Positions 35,907-46,110 of a DNA stretch of 50,039 nucleotides are shown piece by piece. This stretch comes from Planctomycetota bacterium. GTDB lineage: Bacteria > Planctomycetota > Uabimicrobiia > Uabimicrobiales > JABWCH01. Numbering within the stretch: position 1 is the first letter of the stretch; each line of letters opens with the position of its first letter. The notes below the pieces were generated by a model. The model did not search any database, was not told the DNA's origin, and saw only the letters and a program-made list of their open reading frames with translations. The position numbers and the translations under genes were made by a program. The stretch is taken from NCBI GenBank assembly GCA_017993505.1, contig JAGOMP010000020.1, positions 1 through 50,039 of the forward strand, in the 5' to 3' direction.

Positions 35907-36593
35907 TTATTTATCTAACGCTTTATTTTTTATTTCTTGCGACGAACAATATATCGTCTTCCCGTCCAAAATTTTATGATTATGTGGATCAGGGATTTCA
36001 ATTTCTATAACTTGAACTTGATGTGGTATTTCTATCAAAAAACCAAAACGATATAAAGCAAACACAATGGGAAAAATAAAAATGATCACATTGAAACAAT
36101 ATAGAATATAGGAAGTCACATACGATGATTTTTTTGTCGAAGAATATTGTGGTTGCATCACAGTATTCTGTGGATTCCTCAATATTTTATTATTAGGTGA
36201 TTCCTCTTTCCTATTCCAACGCAAACGAACTGTATTAATTACTTCTGTTGGTACATCAGGGTGTTGCGACTTAATAGAATGATCCATATCAATCATATCT
36301 TGTAAGAGACTTTCTGACATAGAATAACAAGACATAATTTCTGGAGAGTTATTCTCTATTTTTTGATGGATGCGATGTTCTTCTAACATGTCATTCCATA
36401 GTCGTTGGTATTCTTTTTGACCATTTAAAAATCCTTGGTCTAGTAAAATGTCTTTAATCGTAATGTCATAACCTTTGTCCGCTGCTTCTTGTTTTTTAGC
36501 TCTACATTCTGCTACAACAGATTTATCTAGAATTCCTTTTTTAAGTAGATATACAAGAAAATCTCTAGCATTTGGTTCGTTTGTTGTTTCCAT
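35907..36593 (-). CDS. Single-span membrane protein, unknown function
   Basis: 228 residues. The N-terminal part (FLVYLLKKGILDKSVVAE...IKDILLDQGFLNGQKEYQRL) is a helical module seen in front of planctomycete kinases and other signalling proteins. One transmembrane helix at about 168-192 (NVIIFIFPIVFALYRFGF). A short C-terminal domain of about 35 residues. AGGA six bases before the ATG. The stop of the DUF1573 gene upstream is 13 bases away, so they are in one operon. I cannot assign a biochemical role. Confidence 0.6.
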   Translation of the reverse strand: METTNEPNARDFLVYLLKKGILDKSVVAECRAKKQEAADKGYDITIKDILLDQGFLNGQKEYQRLWNDMLEEHRIHQKIENNSPEIMSCYSMSESLLQDMIDMDHSIKSQHPDVPTEVINTVRLRWNRKEESPNNKILRNPQNTVMQPQYSSTKKSSYVTSYILYCFNVIIFIFPIVFALYRFGFLIEIPHQVQVIEIEIPDPHNHKILDGKTIYCSSQEIKNKALDK

Positions 36594-36605
36594 ATTGATT
36601 CCTGT

Positions 36606-37646
36606 CTATTTTTTTTCAAATTTTCTAATGACGTTTCCCATAATAATACCTTGAACGGGAATTTCAATCATAGACATTTCAGGATGAGAAGTTTTTACAA
36701 ATAATTTTGCACGAAATTCTCCTGTAGGCAATTTGAATTTTTTATCTAAACTGACTACAATTTGATATTGTTGATCTTCTAAAATAGTAACTACACCAGT
36801 TTTAATAAAAGGTGTATCAGATGTGACTTCTAAAATTTGAAACTCTTCAGCATTCCTATGATACATGGTTAAACGTTTAATAACATTCATACCTTGTCTT
36901 ATATTACCCATAGAAATATAGTCAGGACGCATACCAATATCGCCTGCTACTTTAGCTAAAAATGGGATTTCAATTTTTTCTTTCCCAGGAATGTCTGAAA
37001 AAATTTGTAGGTTGCCTTGCCAACGTCCAAAAGGAATATTTTGTTTTGGATGAATAGTAATGCAATATGCTGGCCTAGGTTCTGGGAAAAAACCATTATA
37101 TATTTCTTTTTTATACTGAATGGAAAAATATTCTGAACTTTTACCTTCTAAATCTAATTCTATTTTTTTAATGTTAAATTGTGGAAATTCTTGGGGCGAA
37201 ATCCAGAATGTAGTTTCTACGGGAACAGTTCGTTGAAATTCACCAAAATTGATATAATCTGTAGTGAGCATGCCTTCTCGCAAGATTTCTACGTCAAAAG
37301 CAACCATTAAAACGGGTTGTACAGGCGATGAAGTATAAACCAAAATTTCCCAACGAGCATAACCTTGTCGATCTTTAGGGTCAAATGTGATTTTGAGAGG
37401 TGCAGAAGAATGCGGTGCAATGGTGGGCAACACATTGTCCGAAGAAGTGCAACCACAAGTTGTGTGAATATTTTGTATTGTTACAGGTTCGTTTGTATTG
37501 TTCGTAATTTTAAAAGAAAAGTCAACAGGTTTTTGGTCTGAAATTTTATTTAAATGATATACATTCGGATGTGCTTCGACTGGTGCTTGTGAATATATAG
37601 TGGAAAAACAAACAAATAACATCAGAAATATACTTAATTTTTTCAT
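36606..37646 (-). CDS. DUF1573-family secreted protein
   Basis: 346 residues with a signal peptide (MKKLSIFLMLFVCFSTIYSQ). Residues about 35-100 form the DUF1573 immunoglobulin-like domain with VTIQNIHTTCGCTSSDN and ITFDPKDRQGYARWEI. A second beta-sandwich half follows, also typical of two-domain planctomycete versions. Likely periplasmic; role unknown in the family. Sits between the cytochrome gene and a membrane protein in one operon. Confidence 0.85.
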   Translation of the reverse strand: MKKLSIFLMLFVCFSTIYSQAPVEAHPNVYHLNKISDQKPVDFSFKITNNTNEPVTIQNIHTTCGCTSSDNVLPTIAPHSSAPLKITFDPKDRQGYARWEILVYTSSPVQPVLMVAFDVEILREGMLTTDYINFGEFQRTVPVETTFWISPQEFPQFNIKKIELDLEGKSSEYFSIQYKKEIYNGFFPEPRPAYCITIHPKQNIPFGRWQGNLQIFSDIPGKEKIEIPFLAKVAGDIGMRPDYISMGNIRQGMNVIKRLTMYHRNAEEFQILEVTSDTPFIKTGVVTILEDQQYQIVVSLDKKFKLPTGEFRAKLFVKTSHPEMSMIEIPVQGIIMGNVIRKFEKK

Positions 37647-37664
37647 GAAATGCTCCTTATAATA

Positions 37665-38942
37665 TTAATCTTGCCAATGTCGAATTTTTTCTCGAAATTC
37701 TTCATAATTAAAATTAGGACTTCTGTCTTTTTCATGACAAGTTAAACAAACTGGTTTTTTATCATGTTTTCCAAATCCTGCAACTGGATTCATTGCTTGT
37801 TCGGCACCAGGACCATGACATGCTTCGCACCCTACATTGATTAAATAATCTGTGTCATCTATGCTACGAAAGCCTTCTTCATACTCAAAACCAATCACAT
37901 GACAACCTACGCATTCAGGGTCATAATGATGTTTAACGTCCACTAATGTTTGGAATGCGTGTGCATGTTTTGTCATTTGCCATATTTTATATTCATTTTG
38001 ATGACATTCTATACAGTTTTCTGTGCCTATGAAACCAATGGGAGAACTTCGTTTTATCACAAAATCGAGCAATCGTTCTTGTTCTAAAGTATCTGTGTAT
38101 TGGTCTAGCAATGTTTCAATTTGCGGATTAGCATCATATTGTTTTTCTAAAGATATTATGCTATTTTTCCAACTGATTGTTTGTTGATTTGTCAATTCTA
38201 TAGAAAAAATTCCAGCATATCTTCCTTTATTACCAGCACTGATCACTAAAATTCCAGGTGAAGGTTCTAAGGGACTATAGGGAGCAGGCGAATCTACAGG
38301 GAAAAATATTCGTAAAAATTTTCCTTCAGGGACTAAAGAATCATAACCTGTGTAAATTCCTTTTGTTACAATAAACACAATCTCAGGATTGTATTCTTGA
38401 ACAGCACGTTGAAATTTTTCTTTGTTTAAAGGCATATTTTTTTCCATAGCAAGAAATAAAATGCCTAATGATAATTCATTTTGTGTCCATTTTTCATAAT
38501 GATATAAAGAACCAAGTTCATCATTGATACTCAATAATTTAGGTGTATCAGGACATTCTAGATTAGGAGGTAAACTTTCTTTTTCATGTAAAAATTGTAA
38601 ATTATACTTTAATACATGCAATGTATTGCGATGAACAGAAAACTTTAGATGATCTTGTCTATCCCAATTTTTTGCTGCAAATCCTCCATCTAGTAGAAAA
38701 AGATCGGGATATTCTTTTCTAAGATGGTCAATCCAACCACTTCGCAGTAACATTCCACCTAATTTTCCACCACTACAGCCACAAGGTTCTAATTCACCTA
38801 GTAATTCGCCAGTATAGAATAAGTTTACTATTAATGTTTTTTTTTGGACATCCAAAAGAGAATTTTCTGTTGTTTGTTGATTTGTACAAGAAATCAACAA
38901 ACAACAGAATAAAATCATTGCCATATATTGCCATATATGCAT
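37665..38942 (-). CDS. Tetrahaem cytochrome c with N-terminal phosphoesterase-like domain, lipoprotein
   Basis: 425 residues. Lipobox LLISC after the signal, so lipid-anchored. Residues about 30-280 look like a 5'-nucleotidase/metallophosphatase-related domain with the typical ELEPCGCSGGKLGGM segment and DGG. Four CxxCH haem sites follow: CIECH, CVGCH, CEACH and CLTCH (about 310-410), arranged as in cytochrome c554-type electron carriers. So it probably passes electrons in the periplasm. AAAGG nine bases before the ATG. Several in-frame ATGs make the exact start uncertain by a few codons. Such fused proteins are frequent in Planctomycetota. Confidence 0.82.
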   Translation of the reverse strand: MHIWQYMAMILFCCLLISCTNQQTTENSLLDVQKKTLIVNLFYTGELLGELEPCGCSGGKLGGMLLRSGWIDHLRKEYPDLFLLDGGFAAKNWDRQDHLKFSVHRNTLHVLKYNLQFLHEKESLPPNLECPDTPKLLSINDELGSLYHYEKWTQNELSLGILFLAMEKNMPLNKEKFQRAVQEYNPEIVFIVTKGIYTGYDSLVPEGKFLRIFFPVDSPAPYSPLEPSPGILVISAGNKGRYAGIFSIELTNQQTISWKNSIISLEKQYDANPQIETLLDQYTDTLEQERLLDFVIKRSSPIGFIGTENCIECHQNEYKIWQMTKHAHAFQTLVDVKHHYDPECVGCHVIGFEYEEGFRSIDDTDYLINVGCEACHGPGAEQAMNPVAGFGKHDKKPVCLTCHEKDRSPNFNYEEFREKIRHWQD

Positions 38943-38961
38943 ATTTTTTACCTTTAAAAAT

Positions 38962-38988
38962 TCCTCAGACTTTTGTCTGAGGAGTCGT
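38962..38988 (-). terminator. Terminator after the HEAT-repeat gene
   Basis: Reading the minus strand, TCCTCAGAC/GTCTGAGGA (9-bp stem, 4-base loop, 38962-38983) is followed by a short T run. It lies right after the stop at 38989. Confidence 0.8.
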
Positions 38989-41900
38989 TTATTTGATAAT
39001 TCCTTCCATCATATAGCGAACCATAGGATGATCTTCTTTTGTATATCTTTGTTTTAATGCTTCTACTACTTCTTTATCTTTTGCATAGCTTAAAGTCACT
39101 ACACAAGCAAAGCGAATATAAGGATTGGGATCTTCTAAAGAACGAATTAAAATGGGAACACCTAAATGTCGTAATTTGATAATGGCTTCAATAGCAATGG
39201 AAAGCATGTTAGGATCCTCAATGCTTTTTAATAAATAAGAAACAGCTTCAGCAGAATTTGTTTCTCCCATTGCAACTATAGCAATAGATTGAATTTCTTT
39301 ATCTGTTGCGTATAATAATTTGACAAGATAAGGTAAAGAAGCAGGCCCAATTTTCCCAAGACATTTTGCAACACTTAATCGTTCGTCTTTAGGAACATTG
39401 GATAACAATTGGACAAGAACGGAAATTGCCATACTGGCACTGCTACCAAAATCTCCAATAATTCGTAAAAAGACTTGTCTGGCTTGGGGATTATCTTCTT
39501 TTTTCAATGCCACAATTACCTGAGGTAAGCAAGGTACGCCGATTTTTACAAGAATCATATGAACAGCATGGAGTTCGTCTGCATTGTTAGAATTTTGAAT
39601 AATGTGGATTAAACGAGGGATTAAAGGCATGCCCAATTGACTAAGAGTGTCTACTAAAACACGATGGATAACAGGACTAGGATGGTTTAAAAGTTTGAGC
39701 AAATCTTCTAAAACATTTTCTTGTTTTCCTAAAATTGGAATCAATTGTTCCATCAAATATTCATCTGTTCCTTCGTTTAAAATTTTTAAAAGATGCGGCA
39801 ATGCAGCATCACCCATTTTATCTAAAATAAAAACAGCACTTTGACGAGTTAATTGTGCACGTTCTTTAAAAAGTTCTAAAATAGCAGGAATACAACTTTC
39901 TCCTAAACCTAAAATTGCTTCTCGAGTCAATACATGAAGTTCATTGTCTCGACTTATTTTTAAAATATTAACAAGAGGCATTAAGATAGATTGATCATTT
40001 CCACCAATTTTAGCAATAGTTTTTATAATTTCTTTTTGAATGGCAGGATGATTATAAGGAAGTTCATCTAATAAAACTGGCAATGTTTCTCTAGCAGTTT
40101 GTCCTAGATGTCCTAAAGCTTGTATTAAAGTGATTTTTGTGGGTTCATCCACATGGCGTCGAATTTCTGATGTAATCCAAGGGACAACTCGACTTCCCAT
40201 TTTTCCTAAAGATTCTGCTACAGCTTCTCGTACAAAAGGTGATTCGTCTCTACAAGCATCAATCAAAGCTCGCATAGAATTGACTGAAATAGGACCAATT
40301 TCACCTAAAGCAAGGGCAGCTTGTCGTTTGACATCATCAATGTCAAATTTTAGCACCATAATTAAAGCATCAATAGCTGGCAAGGCTTGTTCACCAAGGT
40401 ATTTGCAGATCATTGCTGCACCTTCTTTCGCAGCAATGTCATCACTGTATCGAAGGATACGAATGGCTTTTTGAATCACAGCACTTCCCATTTGTGCTAA
40501 AGCATGTGCTGCAACTTCTCGTTCTTTTGTACCATATAAACTAAATACTTGAATCAAGGGATCAATAGCTTTTCGTGCACGTGGTCCAATTTTCCCTAAA
40601 GCTTCGGCTGCAGCACGAACTACATTTTCATCCATATCTCGTAAAAGACGGATTAAATGATCTACAGCAATATGAGCTCGTTCTCCCATATTTCCAATGC
40701 ATTTGCAAATCACACTGCGAACATCACCATAAAATTCTTCTGGTTCACCATATTCGTTGAATTTGAGACTGTCAATCAATAAATTCAAGGCTGGTAATGC
40801 TGCTTTCCCAGCATGTGCCATGGCTTTAGCAGCTTCAGAACGAACCATCCAATCTTCAGAACGAAATGCTTCCATTAACTCTGGGATCACTAATTTTGAT
40901 GCATCTCCCATATGTCCTACTGCTAAAACAGCAGGATACTGCAATGCATTTTGAACCACAAGGTATTTTTTTATAATGTCTAAACCAATTTTTGCGTCTT
41001 CACCAAAAGTAGAAAAAGCATTCATGGCAAGTAATTTTTCTTTTGGATTTTCTGAAGTTTCTAGAATATTTAATAAAAATTGTAAACCTTCATTCCCAGT
41101 ATTTTGAACTGCTATTTTTGCAGTTTCTCGAATAGAAGGGTTGTTATCATTTGTTAAAGACAACACTTCCATTAATACACTTGTGCCTAAACATTTAGAG
41201 ACTTCATAAAATGCTTTTTTTAACTCTTCATCAGGATTGAGACGCAATACACCAATCATAGGTGGTATGCTGGCATTCCCTTGCGTAGCAATAGCTTTAA
41301 TCACAATTGAACGTGCTACCTTACCAGCAGATTTTAAAGAAAAAAACAAAGCAGGAATATTGGTTTTAGAAATTGCCTCAAAAATTTCATAGACATTTTG
41401 ATGCAATGTTTTTTGTGGGTTGCTTTCTACTAATTCAATCAATCTTGAAATTAGACCAACTAAAGAGTCGTTTAAAATCAGTTGCTCTTTGGCAATTTTT
41501 TGATCTTCACTAGAAATAGATTTTAACAATTCTACAAATGTATCAATTTCAATTTCGCCACGTTTCCCTAATAAAAGTGCTGCTATTTTTTTATCAGCAG
41601 TATTACCTACTTTTAAAATATAGCGTAAACTTTCAAAACAAGATTCATTTGCATGTAAAAATTTTTGATATATGATGTTTTCATGATTTGTTAGGTATGT
41701 ACTAACAAATTCTAATAAATGAGAAACAACATCAGAATTTTTAAAATCTAAAGAAAGAATAAAATCCATGGCTTGACCAATTGTTTGGTCTGTTTGATTT
41801 TTTTTGACAATCTCTAGTAAAGTAGGAATAGAACTTATGTTTTTCTCTAATTGTTTAATCAAGGTTTCTGTGTCTTGCTCTATTATATTGTTTGTAGCTT

Positions 41901-42129
41901 CTGTAGTATTTTCTGTAGGAGTTGGCGTTTCAGATTCAACTTTTTTAGATGTATTTGTTGTTTCTGGTTTAGTGTCTTCGGTAGTTGCAGGTTCGTTTTT
42001 CGCTTGTGCAGAAATGGTAGTTTCTACAGGCATAACTTTTTCCTCTGCGTTCTCTTGTACCACTGCTTGGGCATAACCAAATGGGACAATTAGCAGAATT
42101 AAAATCCATATAAATATTCTTGCTGTCAT
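38989..42129 (-). CDS. Secreted HEAT-repeat protein
   Basis: 1,046 residues. Signal peptide (IWILILLIVPFGYAQA), then a Thr/Glu/Pro-rich linker (about 25-90), then about 20 HEAT-like helical repeats to the end (AAKAMAHAGKAALPALNLLI, AAEALGKIGPRARKAIDPLI, ALALGEIGPISV and so on). HEAT arrays are protein-binding scaffolds; the partner is unknown. No clear ribosome site is seen before the ATG. Single-gene unit closed by its own terminator. Confidence 0.8.
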   Translation of the reverse strand: MTARIFIWILILLIVPFGYAQAVVQENAEEKVMPVETTISAQAKNEPATTEDTKPETTNTSKKVESETPTPTENTTEATNNIIEQDTETLIKQLEKNISSIPTLLEIVKKNQTDQTIGQAMDFILSLDFKNSDVVSHLLEFVSTYLTNHENIIYQKFLHANESCFESLRYILKVGNTADKKIAALLLGKRGEIEIDTFVELLKSISSEDQKIAKEQLILNDSLVGLISRLIELVESNPQKTLHQNVYEIFEAISKTNIPALFFSLKSAGKVARSIVIKAIATQGNASIPPMIGVLRLNPDEELKKAFYEVSKCLGTSVLMEVLSLTNDNNPSIRETAKIAVQNTGNEGLQFLLNILETSENPKEKLLAMNAFSTFGEDAKIGLDIIKKYLVVQNALQYPAVLAVGHMGDASKLVIPELMEAFRSEDWMVRSEAAKAMAHAGKAALPALNLLIDSLKFNEYGEPEEFYGDVRSVICKCIGNMGERAHIAVDHLIRLLRDMDENVVRAAAEALGKIGPRARKAIDPLIQVFSLYGTKEREVAAHALAQMGSAVIQKAIRILRYSDDIAAKEGAAMICKYLGEQALPAIDALIMVLKFDIDDVKRQAALALGEIGPISVNSMRALIDACRDESPFVREAVAESLGKMGSRVVPWITSEIRRHVDEPTKITLIQALGHLGQTARETLPVLLDELPYNHPAIQKEIIKTIAKIGGNDQSILMPLVNILKISRDNELHVLTREAILGLGESCIPAILELFKERAQLTRQSAVFILDKMGDAALPHLLKILNEGTDEYLMEQLIPILGKQENVLEDLLKLLNHPSPVIHRVLVDTLSQLGMPLIPRLIHIIQNSNNADELHAVHMILVKIGVPCLPQVIVALKKEDNPQARQVFLRIIGDFGSSASMAISVLVQLLSNVPKDERLSVAKCLGKIGPASLPYLVKLLYATDKEIQSIAIVAMGETNSAEAVSYLLKSIEDPNMLSIAIEAIIKLRHLGVPILIRSLEDPNPYIRFACVVTLSYAKDKEVVEALKQRYTKEDHPMVRYMMEGIIK

Positions 42130-42244
42130 AATTATAAGCGTAAAACTCAGACAGAATTGAGTTGAGACGCTCCTCCAAATGTTAGTTTACGAATTGGTAG
42201 AAAATAACAATATTACGCTTTGTTTTAGACTTTGAGTTACGTAA

Positions 42245-42877
42245 TTATTTTTTTTGTTTCTTTATTTTTTCTAATTCTTTTACTTGTTCTGGTGTCATGG
42301 GGCTAGTAGCATCAAAAATTCGAATGTGCCATAAAATGTTTGCTGCGTGCTCTATTGTTTCTAGATTATAATATGCTTCCCAAATATCTTTAGCATATGT
42401 TACAATACCATGGCGTTCCATGGCAATTGCGTTGGCCTTGGAAACATATTGACCTACTACTTTGGCCAATTCTTGTGTTCCTGGAATTGCATATGGTGCA
42501 GTGGGAATTCTTCCTACTTGCAAAAAAATTTCAGGTAACCAAACTTCTTCTAAAGAAACTTTTGCAATGGTCAATGCAGTGCAATATAATGGATGTGCAT
42601 GAACAATGGCTTCCACATCAGAACGTCGTTTATAAATTTCTAAATGCATAGCAATTTCTGAAGAAGGCTTTCCATTACCGTGAATGACATTTCCTTTCAT
42701 ATCTGTTTGAATGATCTGTTCTGGTGTTAATTCACCTTTGTTTACGCCAGAAGGAGTAAAAAACAATATTTTTTCATAACGAACACTCATATTCCCATTG
42801 ATAGACAAAATCATTTTATTTTGATACATTCGTTTACCAACAGCACAAATGCTTTCTCGAATTTCTTGTTCTGTCAT
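42245..42877 (-). CDS. Class II aldolase (L-fuculose-phosphate/ribulose-phosphate type)
   Basis: 211 residues from the ATG at 42877 (MTEQEIRES), preferred over the longer frame since it starts one base past the previous stop and has AAGAAGA. Zn ligands are visible: the HAHP motif and a later His (ERHGIVTYA). Signature SINGNMSVRY near 20. Family reactions are aldol cleavage of sugar phosphates or epimerisation; the substrate cannot be told. Translation coupling with the TPR lipoprotein gene upstream is likely but their functions do not obviously match. Confidence 0.85.
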   Translation of the reverse strand: MTEQEIRESICAVGKRMYQNKMILSINGNMSVRYEKILFFTPSGVNKGELTPEQIIQTDMKGNVIHGNGKPSSEIAMHLEIYKRRSDVEAIVHAHPLYCTALTIAKVSLEEVWLPEIFLQVGRIPTAPYAIPGTQELAKVVGQYVSKANAIAMERHGIVTYAKDIWEAYYNLETIEHAANILWHIRIFDATSPMTPEQVKELEKIKKQKK

Positions 42878-42878
42878 T

Positions 42879-43985
42879 TTATTCTTCTTTTTTTTCTGTA
42901 AATAATTGATTATAAAATTTACAAACTTTTTCGGCAAAATCTTTTCGTTTTATATTAACATCTTGACAAAATTGTTTACACCATGATGCTTTTTGATGTT
43001 GGTTTAAAGAAACAATCAATTTTTCTTCAAAATTTGGGAATTTTTCCACTGCTTGCACACACAAATCTAACGCCTCTGTATAAAATTCCTGTTCAATTTT
43101 AATAAAAATATGCAACATAAACGCAGCAGGATCTTCTGGCATATGTTCTTTAGCGTGTATAATATATTGTTCTGCTTGACTCCATTGCTTCATTTGCGTT
43201 AAAGTCACTGCTAAGGCAAGATAAAGAAATGTACGCTCTGGTGTATATTTCATAGCTTCTTTAAATTCTAACTCTGCTTCTTCATAATTATTAGAATAAA
43301 AAGCTAGCAAACCCAACATTGTATGGGCTTCTGCATTTTGTGGCTGCAAATATACAGCTTTGCGGAACATTGTCTGAGATTTTGATAAATCAAACCCTTG
43401 ATAATGTTCTTCTAATTCTGCTAAAAACGATGCCTCATCCATTACCTTTTCTGGTGCATATTTTTCAAATTCTCTATATAAATATGCTTTTCCTAATTGA
43501 ACATATACTCGGCTTGATTCTACCTTAGTTTCTAAGACATTAGTATAAGCAATAATCGCTTTATCCCATTTTTTTAAATGAAAATATAGTTGTCCTAAGG
43601 TCCAAAAAATAAGTGGTTTATTTTTCCCCTTTTGTAACAGTTCTTGTAAATACTTCTCAGAAGTTTCAAATTTTCCTTGATACATCCAAATTTGTGCCAA
43701 AATCAATTGTGCTTCTACATTTTCAGGATTTAACTCTAGAACCTTTTCAACAGATGCAAGAGATTCATCTAACTGCTCGTTCATAAAATATGCTTGTGCT
43801 AAATTTAAATGACTTTGTATAAATTTTGGTGATGCCTGTACTGCTAATTTAAAATTTTCTATAGCTAAATCATATTGTCCTCTAGCAGCATAGTGAACGC
43901 CAGCACTATTATACTTATATGTGTGACTAGGACACCCAACAAAACAAAGAACACAAAATACAATACAAAAAAAACGTATTAACAT
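42879..43985 (-). CDS. TPR-repeat lipoprotein
   Basis: 368 residues. Lipobox CFVGC. About nine tetratricopeptide repeats ([58 protein letters not shown]) fill the rest, a scaffold for protein contacts at the envelope. Overlaps the end of the SDR gene by seven bases and is followed one base later by the aldolase start, giving a tight three-gene operon. C-terminal ~60 residues contain three conserved-looking Cys. Confidence 0.85.
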   Translation of the reverse strand: MLIRFFCIVFCVLCFVGCPSHTYKYNSAGVHYAARGQYDLAIENFKLAVQASPKFIQSHLNLAQAYFMNEQLDESLASVEKVLELNPENVEAQLILAQIWMYQGKFETSEKYLQELLQKGKNKPLIFWTLGQLYFHLKKWDKAIIAYTNVLETKVESSRVYVQLGKAYLYREFEKYAPEKVMDEASFLAELEEHYQGFDLSKSQTMFRKAVYLQPQNAEAHTMLGLLAFYSNNYEEAELEFKEAMKYTPERTFLYLALAVTLTQMKQWSQAEQYIIHAKEHMPEDPAAFMLHIFIKIEQEFYTEALDLCVQAVEKFPNFEEKLIVSLNQHQKASWCKQFCQDVNIKRKDFAEKVCKFYNQLFTEKKEE

Positions 43986-44938
43986 GATTCGCCAATCATT
44001 TTCTTAAAATAATTAATTGTTTTTGCAAGCCCTTCATCTAAAGAAGTAGTTGGCTTCCAATCTAAATATTGTTTTGCCAATTCGATCAATGGTCGACGTT
44101 GCATAGGATCATCTTCTGGAAGAGGTTTATGGATAATTCGACTCTTTGAATTAGTCATCTCAATGACTTTCTGTGCTAATTCTAAAATAGTAAATTCACT
44201 GGGATTTCCTAAATTAATAGGTCCGTGTTGTTTAGATTGCATCATTCGTACTAGACCATCGATGAGATCATCCACATAACAAAAGCTACGAGTTTGATTT
44301 CCCTCACCATATACTGTGATATCTTTATCTTGCAATGCTTGCATAATAAAATTGCTCACCACTCGACCATCAGAAGGATGCATGTGAGGTCCATATGTAT
44401 TAAAAATGCGAACTACTTTAATATCTACTTTTTCTTGTCGATGGTAATCAAAAAATAATGTCTCTGCACAACGTTTCCCTTCATCATAACAAGCACGAAT
44501 CCCTATAGGATTCACAGATCCTCGATACGTTTCGCCTTGAGGATGCACTTCAGGATCGCCATACACTTCACTTGTCGATGCTTGTAAAACGGGTATACGT
44601 AAGCGTTTTGCTAATCCTAACATATGCAATGCACCTAGAATACAAGTCTTTGTTGTTTGTATAGGGTCAAATTGATAATGAATCGGACTTGCTGGACAAG
44701 CCAAATTAAAAATACCATCTACTTCAACAAATAATGGTATTGTTATATCATGTCGTAGCACTTCAAAAAAAGGGTTAGACATTAAATGCAAAATATTTTG
44801 TTTATTACCAGTGAAAAAATTATCTAGACAAAGGACTTCATGACCATCTTGCAATAAACGTTCACAAAGATGACTTCCTAAAAAACCAGCACCACCAGTA
44901 ACTAAGTAGCGCTTTTTTAAATAGTCTTGAGATTTCAT
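43979..44938 (-). CDS. UDP-glucuronate decarboxylase / UDP-xylose synthase-type SDR
   Basis: 319 residues. Rossmann [15 protein letters not shown] near 15, catalytic [11 protein letters not shown] (Tyr-x3-Lys), and the UXS-specific run [18 protein letters not shown]. The family converts UDP-glucuronate to UDP-xylose with NAD, feeding polysaccharide synthesis. Length matches. First gene of the operon with the TPR lipoprotein and the aldolase. A close relative, dTDP-glucose dehydratase, is less likely. Confidence 0.88.
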   Translation of the reverse strand: MKSQDYLKKRYLVTGGAGFLGSHLCERLLQDGHEVLCLDNFFTGNKQNILHLMSNPFFEVLRHDITIPLFVEVDGIFNLACPASPIHYQFDPIQTTKTCILGALHMLGLAKRLRIPVLQASTSEVYGDPEVHPQGETYRGSVNPIGIRACYDEGKRCAETLFFDYHRQEKVDIKVVRIFNTYGPHMHPSDGRVVSNFIMQALQDKDITVYGEGNQTRSFCYVDDLIDGLVRMMQSKQHGPINLGNPSEFTILELAQKVIEMTNSKSRIIHKPLPEDDPMQRRPLIELAKQYLDWKPTTSLDEGLAKTINYFKKMIGESC

Positions 44939-44995
44939 ATGATTTAAACCTAATAATAGGATAATTTCTATAAAATTTTTCGCCCCATCTTTTCT

Positions 44996-45040
44996 TATTG
45001 TAACAATAATCTTATTTATTGTAACAATAATCTTATTTTT
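44996..45040. repeat. Two copies of TTATTGTAACAATAA palindrome
   Basis: The 21-base unit TTATTGTAACAATAATCTTA-type occurs twice in tandem upstream of the UXS gene; its core TTATTG-TAA-CAATAA is a perfect palindrome, suggestive of a repressor site. It lies in the gap between divergent uxs and etfB. Confidence 0.6.
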
Positions 45041-45139
45041 ATCAATAAAAAATTTTAAAGTAGCCTTATGTATAAAAATGCAAAAAAAATATTTTCCCTA
45101 TAGAATAAAAATAAATCTTGCCTTGTTAAAATATTTGAT

Positions 45140-45330
45140 ATAATATAAACAGTCTTTTTTCTAAGAAAAAGGCCTCGTATCCTATATTTAACATAATATA
45201 AATAGTTTTTTCTAAGAAAAGAGTCTCATAATTCTATAAATATAGACAGCTTTTTCTAAGGGAAAAGCATCGTATCTTATAAATATAGACAGCTTTTTCT
45301 AAGATAAAAGCATCGTATCCTACAAATTAT
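45140..45330 (+). repeat. About 43-bp tandem hairpin repeats in the etfB leader
   Basis: Four units with the pattern TATAxAxAGxCTTTTTCTAAG, GAAAAG, CATCGTATCC, at about 45140, 45191, 45241 and 45284; the last two are 43 apart. Each contains a small hairpin (CTTTTTctaagAAAAAG). The array ends 24 bases before the etfB ATG. The rest of the 415-base gap to uxs is AT-rich. Confidence 0.8.
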
Positions 45331-45353
45331 AAATTTAGATAAGGTAAAAATGT

Positions 45354-46100
45354 ATGAAAATCATCGTTTGTATTAAACGAGTTCCAGATACAGCTGTAAA
45401 AATCAACATTGCTGCTGATGGAAAAACCATAGACAAAAAAGACTTGGAATACGTCATGGGACCTTATGACGAAATTGCCATGGAACATGCTATTCAAGCA
45501 AAAGAAAAAGAAACAGGTGAAGTCATTGCCTTAAGTTTAGGCTCTCAAGATTCAGAAAAAGAATTAAGAAAATGTCTAGCTATGGGTGCAGATCGAGCAA
45601 TTCTACTTCAAACCGATGTAGAAACAACAGATTCTTTTCAAATTGCCCAAGCCATCAGCAAAGCCATTCAAAACGAACAACCTGACATTATTTTATTTGG
45701 CATCAAATCTGTAGATACAGACAATGCTCAAGTTCCAGGGATGGTAGCCTCTCTGCTAGACATACCTTATATAACTACTGTAGTTCAATGGGAAAAAAAA
45801 GAAAACACAATCCTTGCCGAGAGCGAAGTCGAAGGTGGCCATCTAGAAATAGAATCGACTCTCCCTTGCGTCCTATCCATTCAAAAAAGCAATATAGAAC
45901 CACGCATTTGTAACCTCCTAGCCATTCGAAAAGCAAAACAAAAAAAATTAGACATAATTCCTGTCACTATTTCTCCAGAAACAACGACTGTGAAATTGGA
46001 ATTGCCTCCTAAGAGAACAGCAGGAAAAATCATAGGAACTGGAGCAGATGCAGTCCCAGAACTTATCCGACTCCTCAAAGAAGAAGCCCAAGTTATTTAA
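45354..46100 (+). CDS. etfB: Electron transfer flavoprotein beta subunit
   Basis: 248 residues, starts MKIIVCIKRVPDTAVKI, contains DLEYVMGPYDEIAMEHAIQ, ALSLGSQ, and DTDNAQVPGMVASLL, all typical of EtfB. Together with EtfA it carries electrons from acyl-CoA dehydrogenases; some relatives take part in bifurcation. Start supported by alignment; AAGGTAAAAATGT precedes it. Followed immediately by etfA. Confidence 0.95.
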   Translation: MKIIVCIKRVPDTAVKINIAADGKTIDKKDLEYVMGPYDEIAMEHAIQAKEKETGEVIALSLGSQDSEKELRKCLAMGADRAILLQTDVETTDSFQIAQAISKAIQNEQPDIILFGIKSVDTDNAQVPGMVASLLDIPYITTVVQWEKKENTILAESEVEGGHLEIESTLPCVLSIQKSNIEPRICNLLAIRKAKQKKLDIIPVTISPETTTVKLELPPKRTAGKIIGTGADAVPELIRLLKEEAQVI

Positions 46101-46110
46101 GGAAAAACAA

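Noticed and set aside
44939..45353. tRNA or small RNA gene in the large divergent gap
   Set aside because: No cloverleaf or T-loop pattern seen; the content is tandem hairpins and AT-rich promoter-like sequence.
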